This document shows, one piece after another, positions 26,092 through 36,488 of a DNA stretch of 64,000 nucleotides (position 1 is its first letter; each line of letters begins with the position of its first letter). The position numbers were made by a program, and so were the translations under genes. The notes beneath the pieces are model-generated. The model was not told where the DNA came from. It was given only the letters and a program-made list of their open reading frames with translations, and ran no database searches. This DNA comes from Hoeflea sp. YIM 152468 (GTDB taxonomy: Bacteria > Pseudomonadota > Alphaproteobacteria > Rhizobiales > Rhizobiaceae): the NCBI RefSeq assembly GCF_029210485.1, contig NZ_JARGET010000026.1:1-64000 (forward strand), read 5' to 3'.

Positions 26092-27888
26092 TCAGACAAC
26101 GATGTGGCTGGAGGCAAGCCCAGGCTCTCCCCCTACCACTTCATCATCTGCATTGGCAGCCTGCAAACTGATCGTGAAACACGCTCCGCCGTCTGGATGA
26201 TTGCCAACAGTGATCGTGCCGCCAAAATCCCGGATGATATTGTCGGCGATCGAAAGCCCTATGCCGATCCCCTCGCCCACCGCCTTGGTGGTGAAGAAGG
26301 GATCGAACACTTTCGGCAATTGATCCGGATCGATCCCCCGACCATTGTCGCGCACGGTGACGATCACACGGTCGCCTGCCCGTCCGGCGTCGATGTCCAC
26401 CACCGCATCGGGCTGTCCAGACAACGAGTCGACCGCATTGTTGATCAGATTGACAAACACCTGGCCGAGTCTGATGCGGCCGCCGCGAACATGGAACCCG
26501 GACACGGCGTCGCCGACATGAATGGTGGATATGCCTGCCGCCCGTGCCCGCGGCCGGGCCAGCAGAAGCGCCTCTTCGATCACGGTTCCCAATGGAACCG
26601 GGCCGATGGTGGCCCCCGGTTTGCGCGAGAACGAGAGCAAGGTCCGCGATAGTTCCGCCATCCGTTCGACCAGTCCGTTTATCCGCGTCAGGTTCCCCGA
26701 TACCTCCGATGTCGCACCGCGCTCGAGGAATTTCAGAGCATTGTCTGCATACGTCCGGATCGCTGCCAGCGGCTGGTTGTATTCATGACTGAGCGCAGCA
26801 GACATCTGGCCCAGAGCGGCAAGCTTGGCCGTCTGGATCAGTTCATTCTGTGTCTTGTGCAAGCGGGCTTCCGCCTGGCGCCGGACTTCAACTTCCTGAC
26901 TGAGCGACCGGTTGGTGATCGACAGCGCCCGCGTCCGGTCCCGCACGACACGCTCAAGACGCAACGCAATTGCCCGGTCCCGCCGTGCCCGGATAATTCC
27001 CATCTCGTAGCGCCGCAGCACCGTCAGCATGACCAGACCGGCCAGAAGGCAGGCCAGCGTGGCGATCGCGGCCGCATTGAGCCGTGCACTCTCAACCGGC
27101 GCCGGATCCGCCAGCACATGCAGATCCCACTCAAGCAACGGCAGATGCCGCAGAAGATCCAGACGCTGTTCAAACCGTCCATTGATCAGATAGCGCCCAC
27201 CTCCATCGGCCGGGCGGACATCAGAGATGTGCTGAAGTCGCCAGTCCGGATCATTGGCCAGGAACACCGTTCCGGCTTTGTCGGTCACGAAAATACGCCG
27301 CGCCGACAACGCCCAGGCCGCTTCGACGCGATAGAAATCAACATAGACGACGACGACACCGACGAACTTCCCGTCCCGGCGCACACCGGAAGAAAACGCA
27401 TAGGTTCGCTCGTTTTGATCGTTGGAAAGCGCCGCACGGCCAAGCCGGCCCTGCCGGGCGACCTCAATCAGGCTCGGCAGACCTTCATCGCTTCTGGCGA
27501 AGGAACCGCGCGCATTGGCCAGCAACTCGCCGTCGGGGAAAAAGAAAGCCACATCCATCGCCGCCGACATGCCGGCGATGTTTTCCGCCATCCGCCGCGC
27601 ACCGACGTTCTGGGCATTGCCTTCGGCATCCCGCACGAACAGGGTGCGTATCGAGGATTGACGCGACAAAAGCGGCGGCATCAAGCGGTATTTGTCGAGC
27701 ACTCCGGACAGAATTTCGGTCTGCACCGCCAGTGTTTCGCCGGCCTTCTGCATGACCTCGGAAAGCGCACGATCTTCGGCCGAGCGAACCGACCACGCGA
27801 CAATGACCGAAGCGAAGATCGCCCATAGGACAAACAGCCCGATTCTGATCCGGCGAAACTGCAATTCGATTGCGGCGCGTGACTGCAT
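26092..27888 (-). CDS. dctB: Sensor histidine kinase DctB
   Basis: A 598-residue membrane kinase. Helix 1 is at about residues 13-35, then a large periplasmic sensor domain of PAS/dCache type (FFPDGELLANARGSF, YAFSSGVRRDGKFVGVVVVYVDF), helix 2 near 270-290 and a coiled coil. The phospho-acceptor His is in SAALSHEYNQPLAAIRTYAD. The ATPase boxes are INNAVDSL, VRDNGRGID and FDPFFTTK with GIGIGLSIADNI. The layout is that of DctB, which senses C4-dicarboxylates. It lies upstream of dctD in the same direction and next to the dctPQM operon. Confidence 0.93.
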   Translation of the reverse strand: MQSRAAIELQFRRIRIGLFVLWAIFASVIVAWSVRSAEDRALSEVMQKAGETLAVQTEILSGVLDKYRLMPPLLSRQSSIRTLFVRDAEGNAQNVGARRMAENIAGMSAAMDVAFFFPDGELLANARGSFARSDEGLPSLIEVARQGRLGRAALSNDQNERTYAFSSGVRRDGKFVGVVVVYVDFYRVEAAWALSARRIFVTDKAGTVFLANDPDWRLQHISDVRPADGGGRYLINGRFEQRLDLLRHLPLLEWDLHVLADPAPVESARLNAAAIATLACLLAGLVMLTVLRRYEMGIIRARRDRAIALRLERVVRDRTRALSITNRSLSQEVEVRRQAEARLHKTQNELIQTAKLAALGQMSAALSHEYNQPLAAIRTYADNALKFLERGATSEVSGNLTRINGLVERMAELSRTLLSFSRKPGATIGPVPLGTVIEEALLLARPRARAAGISTIHVGDAVSGFHVRGGRIRLGQVFVNLINNAVDSLSGQPDAVVDIDAGRAGDRVIVTVRDNGRGIDPDQLPKVFDPFFTTKAVGEGIGIGLSIADNIIRDFGGTITVGNHPDGGACFTISLQAANADDEVVGGEPGLASSHIVV

Positions 27889-27962
27889 GAACCGACTTTA
27901 GAATGTTTCCCGGTCGGATTGAAACACTTCCGTTTCCAGTCCGGCAGGAACCATTAAAGGTG

Positions 27963-28661
27963 TCAGACCTTTGCAGCGGCAACCGTTGCCTCGATGTGAT
28001 CGACCAGCGGGTCCGGCAGCCCCAGGCGTCCGGCGAGCAGGTCGAGGAACCCCCGCTCGGCGCGGCTATCTGGCTCGATCGCAAGCCGCGCTGCCGTGAA
28101 CATTTCCACTTTCTCGGCCTCATTCGAAGCTGCCGCGACAATCCCGTCCATATCGACCGGCTTGGACAACTCTTGCTCGAGGAAAGCGATGGCGTCAGAG
28201 CCCAGGCCCGACAGGGCCAGCTTGTCATGAATGCGGGCCCGTTCTGCATCATCGACATGACCATCGGCACGCGCAGCGGCAATCATGACGCGGATCAGCG
28301 AGAGCATGAAATCGGTCTGTATTGCGTCGGGTTCAACGGAAAATTCGGAATCCGCAGGCGGCGGCAGCACCTCGGTGTCTTGGGTCGCCCCTTCGCCGCT
28401 CGCGGAATTGCCAGCCTGGTAGTTTTTCCAAGCCTGATAACCCAGCCCCGCAATCGCGGCCATGCCGCCAAGCCTCAACGCCGATCCGCCCAGGGCGCGT
28501 CCCGCCCCCGTTCCAAGCAGCACCGCGGCGAGGGCGCCTGTCGCGATCGGATTTTGCTTGGCAAGTTGCGTGGCCTGATTGGCCTTGTCGCGAACCGTGC
28601 CTTCGGTACCGGGAATGTTGGAACCGAGAAACTGGTCAAGCAGGGCTTTGGGATCAAACAT
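27963..28661 (-). CDS. DUF533/TerB-like protein (YebE family)
   Basis: A 232-residue protein starting MFDPKALLDQFLG. Residues about 40-80 are Gly/Ala-rich and hydrophobic (TGALAAVLLGTGAGRALGG, RLGGMAAIAGLGYQAWKNYQ). The C-terminal 110 or so residues are helical with a TerB-like acidic motif (RVMIAAARADGHVDDAERARI). This matches DUF533 inner-membrane-associated proteins of unknown function. The start at 28661 has AAGGAC upstream; the longer frame to 28718 is unlikely. Confidence 0.84.
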   Translation of the reverse strand: MFDPKALLDQFLGSNIPGTEGTVRDKANQATQLAKQNPIATGALAAVLLGTGAGRALGGSALRLGGMAAIAGLGYQAWKNYQAGNSASGEGATQDTEVLPPPADSEFSVEPDAIQTDFMLSLIRVMIAAARADGHVDDAERARIHDKLALSGLGSDAIAFLEQELSKPVDMDGIVAAASNEAEKVEMFTAARLAIEPDSRAERGFLDLLAGRLGLPDPLVDHIEATVAAAKV

Positions 28662-28842
28662 GCAAACTGGTCCTTGTCTTCCAGGGGTGGAGCCGGAAAG
28701 TCCGACCGTCGATCTCACCTAGGAAGCACAAAAATGGCATTCAAACGGCGCTGGCAAAAAAACACCGCTTCAGCCAGTCAAGCACCGAGGCCGTCCCGAG
28801 TGCTCAACCGGGTCCCTGCCGCAGGAACTCGTCGGGGCTCGC

Positions 28843-29481
28843 CTAGGCCGACAGCCGGGACGCTTCGGTGGCCAGACGGGTGATGCCTTCCCAATCGCCG
28901 GCTTCGACCAGCGCGGCTGGCGCCACCCAGGATCCACCTACGCACACCACATTGGGCAAGGACAGATAGTCACGGGCATTGTCAGGCGTTATCCCGCCGG
29001 TCGGGCAAAACAGGGTGCCGGCCAGGGGCGACGACAGTGACTTGAGATAGGCCGCACCTCCCGCCTGTTCGGCGGGGAAGAACTTGAGCACTTCATAGCC
29101 CTCTTCCCTCAGCGACATCACTTCACTCGGAGTTGCGGCGCCTGGCAGCAACGGCACCGGCGATTTGCGGGCAACGTCAAGCAGTTCAAGCGTCGTGCCG
29201 GGCGAAACGACAAATTGCGACCCGGCCTCGACTGCCTGCCGATACTGACGCGCATTGAGCACTGTACCGGCGCCCGGTATCGCATCTTCAACTTCACTTG
29301 CGACCGCCTGAATTGCCTGCAGTGCCACCGGCGTTCTCAACGTGATCTCGATCGCTTTCAGCCCCCCCGCCACCAGGGCCCGCGCCAGCGGCACCGCATG
29401 AGCCAGATCCTGGATCACAAGCACGGGCACCACCGGCTGCAATTTCAGGATGGAAATGAGGGCTTGGGTTTTTTCGCCCAT
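28843..29481 (-). CDS. eda: KDPG/KHG aldolase (2-dehydro-3-deoxyphosphogluconate aldolase)
   Basis: A 212-residue class I aldolase that splits 2-keto-3-deoxy-6-phosphogluconate to pyruvate and glyceraldehyde 3-phosphate, the last Entner-Doudoroff step. It can also act on 4-hydroxy-2-oxoglutarate. Features are [19 protein letters not shown], the catalytic Glu in AIEITLRTP, the AGTVLNARQ strand, and the Schiff-base Lys in [12 protein letters not shown]. No edd or zwf is adjacent. It is divergent from trhO. Confidence 0.92.
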   Translation of the reverse strand: MGEKTQALISILKLQPVVPVLVIQDLAHAVPLARALVAGGLKAIEITLRTPVALQAIQAVASEVEDAIPGAGTVLNARQYRQAVEAGSQFVVSPGTTLELLDVARKSPVPLLPGAATPSEVMSLREEGYEVLKFFPAEQAGGAAYLKSLSSPLAGTLFCPTGGITPDNARDYLSLPNVVCVGGSWVAPAALVEAGDWEGITRLATEASRLSA

Positions 29482-29623
29482 GGCGATTGTCCTTTCGCGA
29501 CGTCAAAATGAAGCGTTTCGCATAGCCTTTCGCCGTGGCCTTGTCCATGCTGGGGGCAAGCCAGAGGCGTGCGGCGTCACAGACCGATTGCCTGAAACGC
29601 ACGAACACGCTATTTCCGCAGGG

Positions 29624-30565
29624 ATGAAAACACCTGCAACAAAACCCGTTCCGAACCAGCCTGTGGTGGTTGCCGCACTCTACCATTTCGCCCGTCTTTC
29701 AGACCACGAGGCGCTGCAGCCGCCATTGGCTGAAATGTGCTGCGATCTGGGTCTCAAAGGCACGCTCCTGCTGGCGCGCGAAGGCATCAACGGCACCATT
29801 GCCGGCTCCCGAACTGCCATCGACACAGTGCTCGCTCATCTTCGCGCCATTCCCGGGCTCGAGCGGCTCGAACACAAGGAAAGCAGTGCCGCCCGGATGC
29901 CGTTCCGGCGCATGAAAGTGCGGTTGAAGACCGAGATCGTCACCATGGGTGTTGCCGACATTGATCCGCTCGAAGGCGTCGGCGCCTATGTCGACCCGAA
30001 GGACTGGAATGCGTTGATTTCCGATCCCGACACCATCGTGATTGACACCCGCAATGATTACGAGGTCGGGATTGGCACCTTTGCCGGTGCGATCAACCCT
30101 GAGACCCAGACTTTCCGCGAGTTTCCGGGCTGGGTGGAAAAGGCCGGCCTTGACGACAAGTCCAAGCCGGTCGCCATGTTCTGCACCGGCGGAATCCGGT
30201 GCGAAAAGGCAACCGCCTTCATGCGCGCCAAAGGCTATGAGAATGTCTATCATCTCAAGGGCGGCATTCTCAAATACCTCGAGAATGTGCCGGAAGAGGA
30301 AAGCCTCTGGCAGGGCTCCTGCTTCGTCTTTGACGAGCGCGTTGCCGTGACCCATGGCCTGCGCGAAAGTGATGAAATCCTCTGTCGCGCCTGCCGCAAC
30401 CCGGTCACGCCGGACGCGCAAGCCTCTCCGCTTTACGAAGATGGCGTCTCCTGCCCGCAGTGTTACGACAGCCGCAGCGAGGAAGACCGCGAACGCTTCC
30501 GCATGCGTCAGCGGCAGATGCTGGCAGGGCGGGCAGCCGCCCGCGCAGAAGCTGGAGACGCATGA
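29624..30565 (+). CDS. trhO: tRNA uridine-34 hydroxylase TrhO (rhodanese-like, YceA)
   Basis: A 313-residue member of the TrhO/YceA family, which hydroxylates tRNA U34 to ho5U in an oxygen-dependent reaction. The N-terminal acylphosphatase-like part is [18 protein letters not shown] with [12 protein letters not shown] rhodanese domain follows, with [19 protein letters not shown] and the active Cys in [15 protein letters not shown]. The C-terminus has a Cys-rich CRACRNP...CPQCYDSR element. The ATG at 29624 lacks a strong ribosome site, so the start is uncertain. Its stop overlaps the next gene's start by 4 bases. Confidence 0.9.
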   Translation: MKTPATKPVPNQPVVVAALYHFARLSDHEALQPPLAEMCCDLGLKGTLLLAREGINGTIAGSRTAIDTVLAHLRAIPGLERLEHKESSAARMPFRRMKVRLKTEIVTMGVADIDPLEGVGAYVDPKDWNALISDPDTIVIDTRNDYEVGIGTFAGAINPETQTFREFPGWVEKAGLDDKSKPVAMFCTGGIRCEKATAFMRAKGYENVYHLKGGILKYLENVPEEESLWQGSCFVFDERVAVTHGLRESDEILCRACRNPVTPDAQASPLYEDGVSCPQCYDSRSEEDRERFRMRQRQMLAGRAAARAEAGDA

Positions 30566-31806
30566 GCCCGAACCGGATCATCATTGTCGGCGGCGGGATT
30601 GTCGGCATCGCCACGGCGGCGTTGCTGTCCGAGCAAGGCTTGAGCGTAACCGTGATCGACCGCTCCGGCATTGCCGAGGAAACCAGCAAGGGCAACGCGG
30701 CAGCGCTGGCGTTTTCCGACATCATGCCGCTGGCCTCGCCCAAGATCCTGCTCAAGGCGCCAAAATGGCTGCTTGATCCACTCGGACCGCTGTCGATCCG
30801 TCCCTCCTACCTGCCCAAGCTGACACCCTGGTTGTGGCAGTTCTGGAAGGCCAGCCTGCCGGCGCGCCAGGAGACCTCCATCGCGACGCAAACCGCGCTG
30901 ATGCGGCTGGCCGAATCCGAAATGATGGCGCTGGTCGACCGCGCCGGTCTGGGCGGCAGGGTGCGCCATGACGGCTCGCTGGAGCTTTACGAAAGCGAAG
31001 CGGAATTCAAATCCACAGCCAATGGCTGGCAAAGGCGTAAACAGGCCGGCATCGCCTTCGAGCATGTGCGCGGTGCCCGGCTGGCCGAACTTCAACCCGG
31101 GCTTTCATCGCGATTTGTCGCCGGCACATTCGTGCCCGGCTGGAAGACCGTCTCGGAACCGCAGCACTTCGCCCAAGCGCTCTGGGCTTATGCCGAACGT
31201 TGCGGCGCTGTCTTCGAAAAGGCCGAAGTTCTGGGGCTGGAGCGCTCGGAGACCGGACCATCGGTCCGGCTTGCCGACGGGAGCGCTCGTGAGGCAGACC
31301 GGATTGTCGTGTGCGCCGGGTCCTGGTCGACGCGGCTGATCAACAAGGTGACCCGGCTGCGCATTCCGCTGGACACCGAGCGCGGCTACAACACGACCCT
31401 GCCGCGGGGTGCATTCGATCTCAAGCGCCAGTTGATCTTCGGCAATCATGGTTTCGTCATGACGCCGCTCGATACCGGAGTGCGGGTGGGCGGCGCGGTC
31501 GAACTCGGCGGGCTCGATCTGCCGCCCAATTATGCCCGAGCCAAGTCCATGCTTGCCAAGGCAGCCACATTCCTGCCTGGGCTGAAAACCAGCGGCGGCA
31601 TTGAATGGATGGGCTTTCGGCCTTCCCTGCCCGACAGCCTGCCGGTGATCGGCGCGCTTCCGGAAGATCCGTCCGTGCTGCTGGCCTTCGGCAATGGCCA
31701 TCTGGGTCTGACCCAATCGGCGGCGATGGGACGGCTGATCGCCGATCTCGTCGGCAACAGGACGCCAAGTATTGACATTGCGGCCTGCCGGCCCGACCGT
31801 TTCTGA
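30562..31806 (+). CDS. FAD-dependent D-amino acid dehydrogenase (DadA-like; possible D-hydroxyproline dehydrogenase)
   Basis: A 414-residue flavoprotein of the DAO/DadA family. The ADP-binding turn is [21 protein letters not shown], the C-terminal FAD contact is [15 protein letters not shown], and [15 protein letters not shown] closes the fold. It starts within an ATGA overlap with trhO. The 4-hydroxyproline 2-epimerase gene begins 23 bases later. In hydroxyproline catabolism the epimer cis-4-hydroxy-D-proline is oxidised by such a dehydrogenase, so that role is likely but inferred from context. Confidence 0.88.
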   Translation: MSPNRIIIVGGGIVGIATAALLSEQGLSVTVIDRSGIAEETSKGNAAALAFSDIMPLASPKILLKAPKWLLDPLGPLSIRPSYLPKLTPWLWQFWKASLPARQETSIATQTALMRLAESEMMALVDRAGLGGRVRHDGSLELYESEAEFKSTANGWQRRKQAGIAFEHVRGARLAELQPGLSSRFVAGTFVPGWKTVSEPQHFAQALWAYAERCGAVFEKAEVLGLERSETGPSVRLADGSAREADRIVVCAGSWSTRLINKVTRLRIPLDTERGYNTTLPRGAFDLKRQLIFGNHGFVMTPLDTGVRVGGAVELGGLDLPPNYARAKSMLAKAATFLPGLKTSGGIEWMGFRPSLPDSLPVIGALPEDPSVLLAFGNGHLGLTQSAAMGRLIADLVGNRTPSIDIAACRPDRF

Positions 31807-31829
31807 AACCTCGCACAAAAGAGCAAGCC

Positions 31830-32834
31830 ATGGCGCGCAATCGTTTCTTCTGCATCGACGGTCACACCTGCGGCAACCCGGTGCGTGTCGTCACCGGCGG
31901 CGGCCCGCAGCTTGCGGGTGCCACCATGCTGGAGCGCCGCGCCCATTTCCTTGCCGAATTTGACTGGATCCGCACCGGGCTGATGTTCGAGCCGCGCGGC
32001 CACGACATGATGTCGGGCGCCATTCTCTATCCATCAACGCGGGATGATTGCGACATCGCCTTCCTGTTCATCGAGACCTCGGGCTGCCTGCCGATGTGCG
32101 GACATGGCACCATAGGCACCGTGACCATGGCAATCGAGAACGGGCTGGTCAGCCCGCGCAATCCGGGCACGCTGGCCATCGACACGCCGGCCGGCCGAAT
32201 CGTCGCCCGCTATGAGATGAAGGGCCGCAAGGTCACCGAAGTGCGTCTGACGAATGTGCCCGCATTCCTGCACTCCACCGGCATCAAGACCGATTGCGAC
32301 GGGCTGGGCGAGATCAGCGTCGATGTCGCCTATGGCGGCAATTTCTACGCCATCGTCGATGCCCAGGAGAATTTTTCCGACATGGCAGATTTCTCCGCCG
32401 GCGATCTGATCCGCATGAGCGCGAAGCTGAGAGAACGCATCAACGAAGAGTTTGAATTCATCCACCCCGAAAAACCCGAAATCCGTGGCCTGACTCACAT
32501 ATTGTGGACCGGCTCTCCGACCAGGACCGAAGCCCATGCCCGCAACGCCGTCTTCTACGGAGACAAGGCGATCGACCGGTCCCCTTGCGGCACCGGAACC
32601 TCGGCCCGCATGGCGCAGTGGGCGGCCAGAGGGAAGCTCAGGCCGGGCGATGATTTCGTCCATGAAAGCATCATCGGCTCGCTGTTTCATGGCCGTGTCG
32701 AGGCCGCTGCCGATGTGGCGGGCAAACCCGCGATTATTCCCTCTGTTGCTGGCTGGGCCGTGGAGACCGGGCTCAACACCATCACCATCGACGACGAGGA
32801 AGATCCCTTCGCCCACGGCTTCGTGGTGCGCTGA
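31830..32834 (+). CDS. Proline racemase family, 4-hydroxyproline 2-epimerase
   Basis: A 334-residue cofactor-independent epimerase. Both catalytic cysteines are present: Cys90 in CLPMCGHGTIG and Cys253 in SPCGTGTSAR. A Cys (not Thr or Ser) at the second site separates epimerases/racemases from trans-3-hydroxyproline dehydratases. IDGHTCGNPVRVV and HDMMSGAILYP are typical of 4-hydroxyproline epimerases rather than proline racemases. It follows the FAD dehydrogenase by 23 bases. The later pathway steps (a deaminase and a semialdehyde dehydrogenase) are not in the window. Its 3' end overlaps the convergent GH1 gene by 53 bases. Confidence 0.88.
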   Translation: MARNRFFCIDGHTCGNPVRVVTGGGPQLAGATMLERRAHFLAEFDWIRTGLMFEPRGHDMMSGAILYPSTRDDCDIAFLFIETSGCLPMCGHGTIGTVTMAIENGLVSPRNPGTLAIDTPAGRIVARYEMKGRKVTEVRLTNVPAFLHSTGIKTDCDGLGEISVDVAYGGNFYAIVDAQENFSDMADFSAGDLIRMSAKLRERINEEFEFIHPEKPEIRGLTHILWTGSPTRTEAHARNAVFYGDKAIDRSPCGTGTSARMAQWAARGKLRPGDDFVHESIIGSLFHGRVEAAADVAGKPAIIPSVAGWAVETGLNTITIDDEEDPFAHGFVVR

Positions 32835-34197
32835 TCAGCCTTCCGCTGTGGGCCGCGATCAGATCGCGGTACCAGTATCCAGACTGCTTGATGGTTCGTC
32901 TCTGTGTTTGATAGTCGACGTGAACAAGACCGAAGCGCATCGAATAGCCTTCCGCCCATTCGAAATTGTCCATCAGGCTCCAGCCGAAATAGCCTTTCAG
33001 CGGATAGTTTTCGCTGACCAGGTCGGCTGCAACCGAGAGATGGGTTGAAACATAATCCAGGCGCATCGTGTCGCTGACAGCGCCGTTTTCAATCTCCGTA
33101 TTGTCGGCAGCACCATTCTCGGTGATGTAGAAATCCGGCAATCTGTAGCGGTCATAGAGATACCGGACCACGTGGGAGAGGCCCCGGGGTTCGATCTCCC
33201 AGCCAATGTCGGTTTTTTCGGGCTTGACCGCCGGTGCGGTTGCAACATGCGGAAAACTGGAATCCGGATCGTCACGCACCCGCATTGGCGTGTAGTAGTT
33301 CAGCCCCCAGAAATCGAGCGGTTGGCTGATCGTCTCCAGATCGCCGTCCCTGATACTCTCGGCAAGATCCGGACATGCCTGGAGTACGGACGCTGGATAA
33401 GCACCCTCAAACAGCGGCCCGAAGAACACGCCATTGTGGAAATCATTGGCCCGAATCTCAGCGTTGAGGTCTGCCTCGCGCTCTGTCTCAGCCATCACGC
33501 TCATCGCGTTGAGAACAATGCCGACGGGGATTTCCGGTCGCTCGGCGCGGATTGCCCGCACGCCCAGGCCGTGAGCCAGGTTGGTCACGTGCAGCGCTGA
33601 CATTGCCGCCTCGATCGACCGTTCGCCAGGTGCGTGAACACCGGTCAGGTGCCCCAGATAGACCGAGCACCAGGGCTCGTTGAAGGTGACGATGGTGTCG
33701 AGCCTGTCTCCGAGGCGCCGCGTTGCGAGACCGGCATACTCGGCGAATGCCACCGCTGTCGTGCGATCCGTCCACCCGCCGCGCCCCATCAGAGCCAATG
33801 GCAGGTCCCAATGGTAAAGTGTCGCAAAGGCCTCAATGCCACGGGATTTCAGGCCGTCGAGCAGTCGGTCATAGAAATCGAAGCCCTTTTCATTGATCGG
33901 ACCTGTTCCGTCAGGCAGAAGCCGCGGCCAGGCCAGCGAAAACCGGTAGGCCTTGGCGCCCAGGTCAGCCATCAGATCGAGATCGGCCTCAAGCCTGTTG
34001 TAATGGTCGCAGGCGACATCGCCGGTGTCGCCGCCTTTGACCCGGCCCGGCATGTGTGAGAATGCGTCCCAGATCGATGGCTTGCGGCCATCAGCCTCCG
34101 CTGCCCCTTCGATCTGGTAGGACGCCGTCGCCACGCCAAACAGGAAATCGTCCGGAAAGCGGCCGGCAAGCGTTTGAGGTGAAGCGGCGCGTGTCAT
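32782..34197 (-). CDS. GH1 beta-glucosidase
   Basis: A 471-residue cytoplasmic glycoside hydrolase family 1 enzyme. The acid/base Glu is in TFNEPW (Glu174) and the nucleophile in YITENGA (about residue 362). The N-terminal FLFGVATASYQIEGA, SLAWPRLLPDG and the C-terminal LMDNFEWAEGYSMRFGLVHVDY are diagnostic. It hydrolyses beta-glucosides or related disaccharides. The basic C-terminus (RSRGRRDLPRRRW) extends past the usual end and overlaps the epimerase gene on the other strand. No sugar transporter is adjacent. Confidence 0.92.
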   Translation of the reverse strand: MTRAASPQTLAGRFPDDFLFGVATASYQIEGAAEADGRKPSIWDAFSHMPGRVKGGDTGDVACDHYNRLEADLDLMADLGAKAYRFSLAWPRLLPDGTGPINEKGFDFYDRLLDGLKSRGIEAFATLYHWDLPLALMGRGGWTDRTTAVAFAEYAGLATRRLGDRLDTIVTFNEPWCSVYLGHLTGVHAPGERSIEAAMSALHVTNLAHGLGVRAIRAERPEIPVGIVLNAMSVMAETEREADLNAEIRANDFHNGVFFGPLFEGAYPASVLQACPDLAESIRDGDLETISQPLDFWGLNYYTPMRVRDDPDSSFPHVATAPAVKPEKTDIGWEIEPRGLSHVVRYLYDRYRLPDFYITENGAADNTEIENGAVSDTMRLDYVSTHLSVAADLVSENYPLKGYFGWSLMDNFEWAEGYSMRFGLVHVDYQTQRRTIKQSGYWYRDLIAAHSGRLISAPRSRGRRDLPRRRW

Positions 34198-34239
34198 TTT
34201 GCGATCCGATCTCGCCGTTGGTCTGAAGTGAACGGGGCG

Positions 34240-35037
34240 TCAGTCTGCGGGAAGCCGGTCGATAAAGGCCTTGATGGTCTCACTCAGTTCCACCGGCTTT
34301 TCAATGCAGGGCAGATGCGCGGCACCCGGGATTTCCTGATACATCGCACCGGGAATGAGCCGTGCCAGTTCGCCCACCAGTGCAGGCGGCGTAGACCCGT
34401 CATCGCTCCCGACCACGCAGATCACCGGGATGCTCAGGTCCGCACTGGACTGGGTGAAGTCACTGTCACGGATCGCAGCACAAGTTCCGACATAGCCTTC
34501 CATCGGCGTCCGCTCCAGCATCATCCGGTAACCGCTGAATTCGGCATTGTCGGCGCTGCGATACTCCTTGGTGAACCAGCGCTCCAGAATCGCATCGGAA
34601 ATGGACGCAATGCCCTGATCGGTGATTGCGGCAATGCGCGCGTTCCACATATCCGGCGTACCGATCTTGTGACCCGTGTCACACAGGATCAGCGCCCGGA
34701 CCAGATCCGGCCGCTTGGCGGCCAGCCCTTGCGCGATCATCCCGCCGACCGACAGGCCGCACAGGATGACATTCTTGGCTTCAAAATGCTCGATCAGGGC
34801 GATCAGGTCATCGATGTGGTCGTCCATGGTGATGTCGCCCTCACCCGATTCTGACAGGCCATGTCCGCGCTTGTCGTAGGCGATGATGCTGTAATCGCCA
34901 ACCATGCGGACAATCACATCGCGCCAGATGCGGTAATCCGTGCCCAGAGAATTGGCAAACACGATGGTTGGACGGTCCGGTGCCGCGCCAATCACCTGAT
35001 GATGGAGGACAACACCGTTCAGGCGGGCAAATTGCAT
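34240..35037 (-). CDS. pcaD: 3-oxoadipate enol-lactonase-like alpha/beta hydrolase (PcaD)
   Basis: A 265-residue alpha/beta-hydrolase. The nucleophile Ser lies in LCGLSVGGMIAQGLA, and the catalytic His in IPGAAHLPCIEKP. The N-terminal NGVVLHHQVIG, IVFANSLGTDYRIWRDV and YDKRGHGLSE match 3-oxoadipate enol-lactonases of the protocatechuate pathway. None of the other pca genes (pcaCHGB, IJ, Q) is nearby, so either this is a lone copy or the substrate is another lactone. The start at 35037 has AAGGAA eight bases upstream. Confidence 0.84.
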   Translation of the reverse strand: MQFARLNGVVLHHQVIGAAPDRPTIVFANSLGTDYRIWRDVIVRMVGDYSIIAYDKRGHGLSESGEGDITMDDHIDDLIALIEHFEAKNVILCGLSVGGMIAQGLAAKRPDLVRALILCDTGHKIGTPDMWNARIAAITDQGIASISDAILERWFTKEYRSADNAEFSGYRMMLERTPMEGYVGTCAAIRDSDFTQSSADLSIPVICVVGSDDGSTPPALVGELARLIPGAMYQEIPGAAHLPCIEKPVELSETIKAFIDRLPAD

Positions 35038-35177
35038 GGTCAGGATTCCTTCGGGCATTCTAAAGCAGGGTGGAAGCTGCTGCTTTACGCCAGAGTGCAT
35101 CCCGGCGCAAATCCCGGCGGGAAATTGGCACGCGGCCTGTGTTTCTACACAACCGCCGCATGCCATTGCCACATCAG

Positions 35178-36488
35178 TCAGACATACCGGTTGACCACAT
35201 TCTCCAGCCATTCCTGCTTGCCGGATTTCGGCTGCGGATCGATGTTGTCCGCTTCCACCCGCGCCGCGATCTGGTCGAGCGACATTGATCCATCGAGCAT
35301 GGATTTGGCTTGCGCGCCGTCCCAGCCCGCATAACGGTCTGCAACAAAGGACGACAAGGCCTTGTCTTCGATCATCTTCGCGGCCGCCTTCAAACCGCGG
35401 GCACAACAATCCATCCCGCCGACATGGGCGGCCAGAAGGTCTTCCGGATCAAGCGACTGGCGCCGCAGTTTCGCATCGAAATTGGTGCCGCCGGAGGCAA
35501 ACCCGCCGGCCTGCAGGATCTCGTAATAGGCCAGTGCCATTTCCGGAACATTGTTGGGGAACTGGTCGGTGTCCCAGCCCGACTGGTAATCGTTGCGGTT
35601 CATGTCGATCGAGCCGAAAATGCCCAGCGCCCGCGCGGTAGCCAGTTCATGCTCGAAGGAATGACCGGCCAGAATGGCGTGCCCCTGCTCGATGTTCACC
35701 CGCACCTCGTTTTCAAGGCCATAGCGTTTGAGGAAACCGTAAACCGTGGCGACGTCGTAATCGTACTGGTGCTTGGTCGGCTCCTGCGGCTTCGGCTCGA
35801 TCAGGATGGTGCCCGTAAAGCCGATCTTGTGCTTGTACTCGACCACAAGATTGAGAAACCGGCCCATCTGGTCGAGTTCGCGGCCCATGTCGGTGTTGAG
35901 CAGCGTTTCATAGCCTTCACGACCGCCCCACAGCACGTAGTTTTCACCATGGAGGCGCTTGGTGACATCCATGCACGCCTTCACTGTCGCCGCTGAATAG
36001 GCAAACACGTCCGGATCGGGGTTGGTGGCTGCCCCCGACATGAAGCGGCGATGCGAGAACAGGTTGGCCGTGCCCCACAAGAGCTTGACCCCGGTCTCGG
36101 CCATCTTGCCTTCGAAATAATCGGCGATGGTTTCGAGATTGCGGCGGCTTTCGGCGAATGTGTCGCCTTCCGGCCGCACATCGAGATCGTGAAAGCAGAA
36201 ATAGGGCGCCTTGAGCAGCGAGAACATCTCGAAAGCGACGTCGGCCTTCAACCGCGCCTGATCCATCGAATCGCCGAACCAGGGCCGTTCAAAGGTCTGG
36301 CCACCAAAGGGATCGCCGCCCGGCCAGGTGAAGGAATGCCAGTAGGCGACGGCGAAGCGCAAATGATCTTCCATGCGCTTGCCCATGACGATCTCGTCGG
36401 GATTGTAGTGCCGGAAGGCAAGCGGGTTTTTGCTGTCCTTGCCCTCGAACGGAATGGACGTGATGTTGCCGAAAAATCCAGTGCTCAT
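35178..36488 (-). CDS. xylA: Xylose isomerase
   Basis: A 436-residue class II xylose isomerase converting D-xylose to D-xylulose. The metal-binding and catalytic motifs are present: [13 protein letters not shown] (catalytic His), [29 protein letters not shown] (metal ligand Glu), [17 protein letters not shown] and the Asp ligands in [19 protein letters not shown]. The length fits the family. Its ATG overlaps the xylB stop by 4 bases, so it is translated after xylB. Confidence 0.96.
   Translation of the reverse strand: MSTGFFGNITSIPFEGKDSKNPLAFRHYNPDEIVMGKRMEDHLRFAVAYWHSFTWPGGDPFGGQTFERPWFGDSMDQARLKADVAFEMFSLLKAPYFCFHDLDVRPEGDTFAESRRNLETIADYFEGKMAETGVKLLWGTANLFSHRRFMSGAATNPDPDVFAYSAATVKACMDVTKRLHGENYVLWGGREGYETLLNTDMGRELDQMGRFLNLVVEYKHKIGFTGTILIEPKPQEPTKHQYDYDVATVYGFLKRYGLENEVRVNIEQGHAILAGHSFEHELATARALGIFGSIDMNRNDYQSGWDTDQFPNNVPEMALAYYEILQAGGFASGGTNFDAKLRRQSLDPEDLLAAHVGGMDCCARGLKAAAKMIEDKALSSFVADRYAGWDGAQAKSMLDGSMSLDQIAARVEADNIDPQPKSGKQEWLENVVNRYV

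Noticed and set aside
28843-29481. KDPG aldolase as the hydroxyoxoglutarate step of the neighbouring hydroxyproline genes
   Set aside because: It is divergent, separated by trhO, and bacterial epimerase pathways run through 2-oxoglutarate semialdehyde, so KDPG aldolase is the simpler reading.
32782-32834. 53-base overlap of the epimerase and GH1 genes as a sign of truncation
   Set aside because: Both proteins look full length; a slight 3' overrun of GH1 on the opposite strand is enough to explain it.
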